The notes beneath the pieces are model-generated. The model was given only the letters and a program-made list of their open reading frames with translations, had not been told where the DNA came from and did not search any database. Both the position numbers and the translations under genes were made by a program. Positions 57,202 through 64,000 of a DNA stretch of 64,000 nucleotides are shown one piece after another; positions within the stretch are counted from its first letter, which is position 1, and every line of letters begins with the position of its first letter. Source of the stretch: Canna indica (lineage: Eukaryota; Streptophyta; Magnoliopsida; Zingiberales; Cannaceae); contig CP136891.1 in NCBI GenBank assembly GCA_034359265.1, positions 46,244,001 through 46,308,000 of the forward strand, read 5' to 3'.

Positions 57202-57529
57202 TGTTGGCTTAAGGGTTTCTCTTAAGCCTCCATATTTATTTTGATGATAACAAATATGTATTTAATCCAAGTGTGAAGTTTTGAGTTCAGGTCGAGGTGG
57301 CGATACGCATGCCAAATCCGTTCAAACGGGACGACGAAAAAGATCATCAAAGAAACGGAAGAAAAAATCATTTGAAGAAAGGCTCGGGATTAAGTCAAGT
57401 AGATTTAATGTAATATGTCCTTAGGATAGTTTATCCCTAGCCTAAAATGTAATATCCAAGTTGAAACTTGGTAACCAAACCCATAGAATAGGCATGTAAA
57501 AATACAAGGAAGGAGTCATCCTCAGCCTG

Positions 57530-57905
57530 GGTTCGGTCGACCGAACAAGGCAATAAGTATAGCATTGCAGCCCATACAGTCGACCGGAGATCGCAAAAAT
57601 TTAGCAGAAGCCATTTGGTCGACCAGTCGGTCGACCGAATGTGGCGAAGGCCAATCAGCAGGGCTGCGTCAGTCGACCGATTGGTCGACCGCAGAGGCAA
57701 AAAATAGGTAGAAAAGGTAGCGGTCGACCGACCTAAAGATAGCCTCATTCTCGCGATTCGCTGTAGCAATTCGGTCGACCAAATGTCGGAAGATTTGTTG
57801 GCGGTCTACCCGACGGTCGATCGACCTCTCTCAGCTGCGAGCGGTTGCATTAGGCAGTCGATTTGTCGGTCGACCGACAGATCGACCGGCCGCGACCGAA
57901 CAGGC
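57530..57905. promoter_or_regulatory. cluster of TCGGTCGACCGA palindromes in U3
   Basis: At least nine copies of GGTCGACC or variants (full form TCGGTCGACCGA) occur in 375 bases, ending about 50 bases before the TATA box. Similar motifs lie in the LTRs at 6660-6810, 11050-11200, 11510-11630 and 28310-28400. Repeated palindromes upstream of the promoter are known in sirevirus LTRs, with a different core sequence. Confidence 0.7.
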
Positions 57906-57945
57906 TCAACGGTAGACTTTTCGCCCGTTGAACGGTCCGTTCGGG

Positions 57946-57962
57946 TGAGGGTTATAAATACC
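57946..57962 (+). promoter_or_regulatory. LTR TATA box
   Basis: GGGTTATAAATACCCC is a strong TATA box with palindromic flanks. The transcript start is expected near 57985. Confidence 0.7.
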
Positions 57963-58629
57963 CCTCACCAAACTTCATTAAACACTTTTTTTTGCAATCT
58001 TACTTGAGCATTAAAAGAGATCTTTAAAGCCTTCAAAGACCTTCACCTGCGCACGCCCTCTGCTTCCATTCTCAACAGCAAATCCAGGCGCTGCTTCTTT
58101 CTGCTTCAACTTGGCTGCAATCCTTGGAGTCATCATCTTGCGAGTTGAAGATAAGAAGGCAGTGGAAAGAAGCTTAGTTTAATCTTTAATTCCTTAGCTC
58201 TTTCCTTGTATTTGATCCTTATTGTATCTTGTTTTCTAATTTGAGATAGCTTGCTAGGTGTGCTAGGAAACACTTAGGGTGAACTTTGTAGAATTGTGTT
58301 TTGCCTAGGTGAATAGGATTGAGGTGTTCTCCAAGTGAGGGAGAAGGGTGTCTTTAAGTGTATTCAAAGGGAAACATAAATTCTATAAAGTAGTGTTTAG
58401 AAATCCTTGGTAAGGAGCCAAGGTAGTGGAGTAGACAGTTGACAAACCACTATAAATATTGTTGTTTGCATTATTTATTTACTTGCTTTAATCATTGACA
58501 TTGAATTGAGATCATATAAACCATCAAAGAACAATTGCATTAAGCTAAGATAAAATTGAGGAAAAGAAAATCGAAAAAGAGGACTGACACTATTCAACCC
58601 CCCCTTCTAGTGTCAGATTTCACACAACA

Positions 58630-58644
58630 ATTGGTATTAGAGCT
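58630..58644 (+). other. primer binding site
   Basis: ATTGGTATTAGAGCT follows the LTR end directly and resembles the initiator-Met tRNA PBS with one change. Confidence 0.85.
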
Positions 58645-58686
58645 AGGTCGTAGGTTAAGATTTAACCATCTTCCCTACAAGTCAAG

Positions 58687-60320
58687 ATGTCTAGTGAAAT
58701 CCAATTAGCTCAAGGGTCCTCTACTAACACTCCACCACTATTCGATGGGAACAACTATGCCTATTGGAAGATCCACATGAATGGCTTCCTTCAATCCTTA
58801 GGCATGGATGTATGGAGGATGATCCTAGTAGAGTATAAATAACTCGATAAGGACATGGATAAATGGGACCAAGAGGAAGTTAGGCTCTTTAATGCTAATG
58901 CCAAGGCCATCAATGCTCTATATTGCGACCTATCAATTAATTAATTTAATAGGATCTCTACATGCAAGTCCGCATACAAAGTGTGGAAGGTCCTAGAGAC
59001 CACTCATGAAGGGACTTCGCAAGTAAAGGAATCCAAAATCAATTTACTCATGCATGACTATGAAATGTTTAAAATGCTTTCACATGAGTCTATTGATGCC
59101 ATGCATGCTAGGTTTTAAAATATTACGAATGACTTAGCTAACCTTGGCAGGGAGATAAGGGAAGAGGAGAAGGTAAGGAAGCTCTTTCGTTCCCTTCCAA
59201 AATCTTGAGAATCCAAAGTGACGACCATCATGGAAGCCAAGGATTTGAGCACGCTAAAGATCACTAAGCTCATTGGGTCTCTCATGACACATGAGACCCA
59301 CATGAAGCAATATCAAGAAGAAGATGCTTCTAAAGGCAAGACCATTGCCTTAAAAGCATCACATTGGGCCAAAGAGTCATCATCATCCGAAGAAGAGACA
59401 GGTGACCTTGAAGAAATGACAATGATTGCTAGAAGGTTCATGAGCTTCATGAGAGGAGGCATGAGGAAAGGAAGAAGTGGCTACACTTGCTACAATTTCA
59501 ACAAGACGGGGCACCTAAGGAAGGATTGCCCGCTTCTAAAGATGGCCACTACCTCCAACCCTCACAAGAAAGAAAAGTACAAGAAGAAGAAGAAGACAAT
59601 AATGGCTACATGGGACGAAAGCGAGGCCTCATCAAGTGAAGAAGAGGCAAGGAGTGAAAAAGCAAACCTTTGCTTGATGGCAAAGGATGATGAGGTAAAA
59701 TTTAATTTTGGTGAAAATTCATTTACTCAAGAAGAATTACAAATTGAATTTGAGCAAATGCATGATGAGTTCATTACAATTAGGAGAAAATTTAGAGATC
59801 TCAAAAAGGACAATAGATCCTTAGAAATTGAAAATGATAGCTTATTACTTTCATGTAAAGACCTTAGGAAAGAAATAGACAATCTTAAGGAAGAAAATTG
59901 CACCCTAGATAAGGCTAAGAAAGACCTAGAGATTGACAATGAAAAACTAGAAAAAGAAAATAATAGCATGACAAAGACCTACAGTAGAGCATTTAAATGA
60001 TAGCATGCTTATATTAAAAAAGGAACTTTGCATGCTCAATGAAAAGATGACAACTATTCAAAATGTCATGCCAAAAGTTGTCAATAAAAGGAAATCATCA
60101 CACTCCCATGCTCACACACACACAAAGAAAATTTCATGGAAATTGTTTTTCTTGTGGTATTTTTGGCCACATGGCAAAATATTATGCATTAAAAAAGAAC
60201 CCACATACAAGATTCACGTGGGTTGCAAAACTGACTAACACCCAAGAACCCAAGAAAATTTGGGTACCTAAGGAAGTTTCTTGTCCTTTTGTAGATGGAG
60301 AAGCATCCTCAACCAAGTAG
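58687..60320 (+). pseudogene. Copia-type gag with coiled coil and two zinc knuckles
   Basis: Start at ATG 58687: PPLFDGNNYAYWKIHMNGFL, INALYCDLSIN and HARF are UBN2-like gag. Four in-frame stops interrupt it (after VEYK, DLSIN, MHARF and LPKS); at least two look like CAA to TAA or TGG to TGA changes. A 260-codon open stretch follows (59218-60000) with a first zinc knuckle CYNFNKTGHLRKDC (second Cys is Phe) and a Glu/Lys-rich coiled-coil region. A frameshift near 59995 leads to a second knuckle CFSCGIFGHMAKYY, whose last Cys is Tyr. The inverted copy at 61747-62150 keeps that Cys. Confidence 0.85.
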
Positions 60321-60797
60321 GAGTACTTGGATATTGGATAGCGGTTGCTCCAAGCACATGACGGGAGACATCAATTTGTTTGCAACCCTATCAAGTAAAG
60401 ATGGTGGACATGTCACATTCGGAGAAAATGCCAAAGGTAAGATTGTTGGCATTGATGACATAAGTATACTCCCTTACCCATGTATCAAAAATGTTTTGTT
60501 AGTTGATGGTTTAAAGCATAATTTGATTAGCATATCCCAATTATGTGATAATGGGTACATAATTATCTTTGAGGCATCTAAATGCATTATTAGAAGTACA
60601 CCCTCAAATGACATCTTGTTCATAGGAAATAGGCAAGAAAATGTATACATCCTAGAATTAAATGTCTTGTCCAATCCTTATGTTAGATGCTTAGTTGCCA
60701 TGGAAAATGACTCTTGGTTGTGGCATAGAAGGCTAGGACATGCTAGCATGAGCCTCATCCAAGTGATATCTAGAAAAGACCTAGTATTAGGAAAATG
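60295..60797 (+). pseudogene. Copia protease and GAG-pre-integrase fragment
   Basis: A 167-codon frame reads STWILDSGCSKHMTGDINLF (aspartic protease with the DSG catalytic motif), GGHVTFGENAKGKIVG, NVLLVDGLKHNLISISQLCD, then WLWHRRLGHASMSLI (GAG-pre-integrase). It ends at TGA 60796-60798. It is in another frame from gag, so one shift lies at about 60290-60320. Nothing of the integrase core follows. Confidence 0.85.
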
Positions 60798-61019
60798 ACT
60801 TTTGGTTGTGGCATAGAAGGCAATTCATTACTAATATTAATAATTGATAAGGAAAAAGTCTTTGAAGTAATTGCTACCTTCTAATGTCGCTAAGTGTATG
60901 TGTACATACATTTACTAGGGTGGTAGTTTTCCTTAATTGATGTCTTTCCTAATTCTCTTCTTAATTCTACTTGCCAATCTAGGCAACCTTCATTTCCTAT
61001 TGTTTTGAGTATTCCTAAA
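60798..61019. other. breakpoint region, unassigned
   Basis: It begins with a repeat of TTGGTTGTGGCATAGAAGGC from the gag-pre-integrase region and then enters sequence I do not recognise. Confidence 0.4.
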
Positions 61020-61746
61020 CATGAAGTTTAGTTTCTAGAGGTCACCATTTCCTCCATCCTTGCTCGGCCGAGCATTCAAGGATAGGAACAAGGGGGAGGG
61101 ACTAACGTCAAACCCTAATATCTTGTTTCCAATTTATCTTAATCAAGACATTGATCAAGCCGCACACCCCTTGCTCGGCCAAACCATTGACATGGAGTTT
61201 TCCCTTTGCTTGGCCAAGCCTACTAGGCTTTAGAGGAGGAGTTTCAATCATCACTTCCAGTAAGTAATTTATAAATCCACTCGATATGGATTTAAGATTG
61301 TTCAAAGGAGGTTTACATCCGTCAAGGGAATTCAGGAAAATTTTGGCATGACCTTACCCCTTTTCCCTTGACTCGGCGGCCCCTAAAACATCAAGAAAAA
61401 ACTGCTGAGATCCGACGTAATAACAATTAAAACAGTGGTAAGAAGGTCAAGGTACCATGAATCGACGAAAACTCGTGAGAAAATCGTCACCTAGCAGTCC
61501 TAAGGGTTCGGCTACCCGCCTCCCCCAATCAACGGAAAACAACCACTCACCTTGATTAAGGAAGAAGAAAAGATGGACGTTGGCGATCTCGATCCTTCCG
61601 ACGATGACACAATTTCCGGTGCCGACCCAAGATCTCCCCTCCTCCCTCTCGTGCTTGGGCTGCATGCGGCTCCGAGATGAGCCACATGGCTATAGATGAG
61701 GGGTTTTATTCCTTCATCTACAAAAGACCTCTACGCCCTTCATCAT
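61020..61746 (-). repeat. Ty3-type LTR fragment
   Basis: The reversed sequence matches the 5' half of the solo LTR at 3421-5962, from the ACCCCTCATCTA motif through the conserved donor (AATCAAG|GTGAGTGGTT, about 61551) and GGGGGAGGCGGGTAGCCGAA to GCTCGGCCGAGC near 61070. It lacks both LTR ends. Confidence 0.8.
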
Positions 61747-62170
61747 GATGTCTCCCATCATGTGCTTGGAGCAACCGCTATCCAATATCCAAGTACTCCT
61801 ACTTGGTTGAGGATGCTTCTCCATCTACAAAAGGACAAGAAACTTCCTTAGGTACCCAAATTTTCTTGGGTTCTTGGGTGTTAGTCAGTTTTGTAACCCA
61901 CGTGAATCTTGTATGTGGGTTCTTTTTTAATGCACAATATTTTGCCATGTGGCCAAAAATACCACAAGAAAAACAATTTCCATGAAATTTTCTTTGTGTG
62001 TGTGTGTGTGAGCATGGGAGTGTGATGATTTCCTTTTATTGACAACTTTTGGCATGACATTTTGAATAGTTGTCATCTTTTCATTGAGCATGCAAAGTTC
62101 CTTTTTTAATATAAGCATGCTATCATTTAAATGCTCTACTGTAGGTCTTTCTAGTTTTTCATTGATATGT
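61747..62170 (-). pseudogene. inverted duplicate of gag end and protease start
   Basis: The reverse complement of 61747-62150 is almost identical to 59978-60375. I see one CA-repeat length difference and about three base changes in nearly 400. It carries CFSCGIFGHMAKYC (intact second knuckle), GPKKIWVPKEV-type sequence and LDSGCSKHM. It breaks within the protease start at 61747, where the Ty3 LTR fragment begins. Confidence 0.9.
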
Positions 62171-62209
62171 TGAGGTTTCTTTTTCATCGATATGTTGTGG
62201 TTTCTTATA

Positions 62210-62287
62210 TGTAAGAGTAGACACTTGGCTACAGGGTAGGATGTAGGCCCACTGGACAGTCACACTACCCTCAGTTGGGGTGTGACA
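62210..62287 (+). repeat. Ty3-type LTR 3' end
   Basis: CTACAGGGTAGGATGTAGGC to TTGGGGTGTGACA matches 5897-5962 and the reverse of 57136-57201. It is opposite in orientation to 61020-61746. Confidence 0.75.
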
Positions 62288-64000
62288 TCTAACATGAGTG
62301 AATCTAAGTATATGAGTCAAGTTTGGGCTGAAAATTAGGTTTCTAAGTCACTTTGTTGACTTAGGTCAAAGTATACATTAAGTTTACAAAAATCCATATA
62401 AAATCATATTCTTGACGAAATTTTTTGAAACTTTAACTGGACAAACTAGGTTTTTCAAGGAATCTACAGGTTCAAGAATCAGTCAAAAATCAGTTTCCTA
62501 TAAATTCATAAAATTTCTGAAAGTCCAGCGACATTTTGGTAAATTTTTGATATTTTTTTAAAAGTTGTCAATTTTGCTTCGAACTTTCCAGATATCGCTC
62601 AATGATCATTTAAGATGCATTTGTCAAGTTTGAGCTCAAAATAAATTCTCTAAGTTCATTTTTTATCCTATCTTGATTTCAACCAAATACTCATTTTTAG
62701 GATATCGCTCGAGATATCAAAATCATTTTTAGAAATGATTTCACTCAAAGAATAGTGAGAATGATATTAGAAATGGAATCAAAATAGTATGCACAAAGTT
62801 TCATTTAAAGTTTTCGACGAAAAATCAAAGTATCAGAAAGATTGATATTTCAAGAGGATGATACTTTACATTTTTGAAATTTAACTTCAAAATTGCACTA
62901 TAAATCATATTCATAATGAAACTTTTTGAAATTTTTACTGAAGAAACTAAATTTTTCAGTGAAGGTGCAGTTTCAAGAATTAGTTAAAAAATAATTTTTC
63001 TTCATTTTTTTTAGAAATAACTGAAAATGCTAAAATTGTAATGGGATTTCCATAATTTTTAATTATTTTTCAAAACATGTTCAGTTGCCATTCAAACTTT
63101 TATGACACCACATAATAGTCATGTAAAGAATGTATGTCAAGTTTGAGATGAAAATTATGTCCTTAAGTCAAGATATCAACCTAGCATGGTTTCATTCAAA
63201 ACTAAGCTAGTTATTTGCTAATTGTCAATCTTATCATTTACTCATGGTTTTTCAAATTGAAACCTATGAGCACCTAACATTAGTAAATCTAAACATGTTC
63301 CTCGAATATGGATTGAAAATGAGACCTCTAAGTCAATTTATTGACTTGGATCAACTTGATTTAAAAGAGGTTATCATGAAATGGCCTCTATGTCATTTTA
63401 TCCATATCCATATGAATTTTTCATTCTAAATGCTTGGAAACATGTCATACCTATTCCTCGATATGTTTATGAAGTTTGGACTCAAAATTAAATATCCAAG
63501 TCGATTTGTTGACTTGGGTCAAACATTTCAAAGCTTAAGTCTCCTAAAGTGATCTAGTTATCACATTGTTCATCTAGACATGAATTTTCAAGTTTAAATA
63601 CCTAGACTCATGTGATATGTGTATCTAAACATGTTTACCAACTACTAACTCAAAATGAGGTCTCTAATATGAATTTCAACCTAGAGCAAGTTTCATTCAA
63701 TCAAGATATCATGAAATTGCCTAAGTTATCAAAATTTTACCTACTCATAAAATTTCATATATTTATCATGCAAAATCAATCATGAGCATAGAGACGTCAT
63801 TATAGAACAAGTATTCAAGTATTATACTAAGATTTTTACAAAATCAAACTCATACCTCATTCTTGGAAATTTTCCCAAACTTTTCATTTCCTTTTCCATT
63901 TTCTTCATAATAGCCTTCCATTTTCAATAACTTGCAAGTATACTTCATTAATAGTAATCAAACCATATCTACTAGCAAGTTATCATACTAAATAGCAAAG
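62288..64000 (-). other. non-coding internal region of gag-only type Copia element, inverted
   Basis: The reverse complement follows 740-2210 closely for long stretches (for example AACATGTTTAGATTTACT, ATGAAACCATGCTAGGTT, GACTTAAGGACATAATTTTC). It ends at the window edge near the equivalent of 740. No open frame of note. It is therefore a second copy of the element that begins the window, facing the other way. Confidence 0.75.

Larger units (their letters stand above)
57202..58629 (+). repeat. 5' LTR of Copia element
   Basis: A 1428-bp LTR, TGTTGGCTTAAGGG to CACACAACA. It contains a cluster of GTCGAC palindromes (57530-57905), a TATA box (GGGTTATAAATACCCC near 57950) and a C-rich stretch near 58602 just before the end. 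This is the same architecture as the other LTRs of the group. Confidence 0.9.
57202..60797 (+). mobile_element. Copia-type element, 5' part: LTR, PBS, gag, protease
   Basis: The LTR (57202-58629), PBS (58630), gag from 58687 and protease/GAG-pre-integrase (60290-60797) are in order. The element stops at 60797 without integrase core, RT or 3' LTR. The last 20 or so bases repeat a piece 89 bases upstream (GGTTGTGGCATAGAAGGC at 60715 and 60804). It is related to the gag-only element at 3381-11512 but has pol. CTACA (57197-57201) precedes the LTR. Confidence 0.85.

Overview
This is a repeat-dominated stretch of an angiosperm nuclear genome. The evidence is plant LTR retrotransposons with initiator-Met tRNA primer sites, several CACTA (En/Spm) DNA transposons with 3-bp target duplications, captured plant gene pieces, and an exact miR167 sequence. 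The captured pectinesterase piece is very GC-rich, which leans weakly towards a monocot; the species cannot be named. No intact host protein-coding gene was found.

Layout. (1) 1-12453: a plus-strand Copia-type element holds only the end of gag, a long non-coding tail and a 3' LTR. A minus-strand relative (3381-11512: LTR, PBS, gag, no pol, PPT, LTR) sits in that LTR, and a 2.54-kb Ty3-type solo LTR (3421-5962, TSD AATAG) sits in one of the relative's LTRs, so the nest is three deep. (2) 12454-15778: a truncated Copia LTR, an unassigned AT-rich block and a Copia reverse-transcriptase remnant. (3) 15779-38073: two CACTA elements in opposite orientation, tail to tail. The plus copy is broken by a Ty3-type LTR (16885-19050) and by a Copia solo LTR (19952-29110, TSD ATGTT/ATATT). 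That solo LTR is itself split by a 7.5-kb non-autonomous Ty3-like element with 3-kb LTRs (20094-27636, TSD AAATA). The minus copy keeps longer transposase reading frames but has lost a conserved Asp.

(4) 38074-39325: a long fold-back repeat. (5) 39330-42842: the least repetitive segment, with the MIR167 hairpin at about 40755-41075 and a small solo LTR. (6) 42843-44580: a non-autonomous CACTA (TSD GAG) carrying a pectinesterase fragment. (7) 44620-54908: a Ty3 relic, then a minus-strand Copia pol split by a 7.1-kb CACTA-like element (47094-54221, TSD ATT). That element carries exon fragments resembling LUC7-like, a GOS-type Golgi SNARE and an ABC-C transporter, and contains another CACTA (50279-51842, TSD ATA). 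(8) 54910-64000: two plus-strand Copia elements, broken Ty3-LTR pieces, a nearly identical inverted duplication of gag/protease, and an inverted relative of the sequence at the left edge of the window.

Most notable: a conserved splice donor and acceptor inside several long Ty3-type LTRs, suggesting an LTR-internal intron; multi-gene capture in the 7.1-kb CACTA-like element; the inverted transposase pair, which could give hairpin RNA; and the MIR167 locus among transposons. All calls come from reading the sequence; alignments and similarities are by eye.
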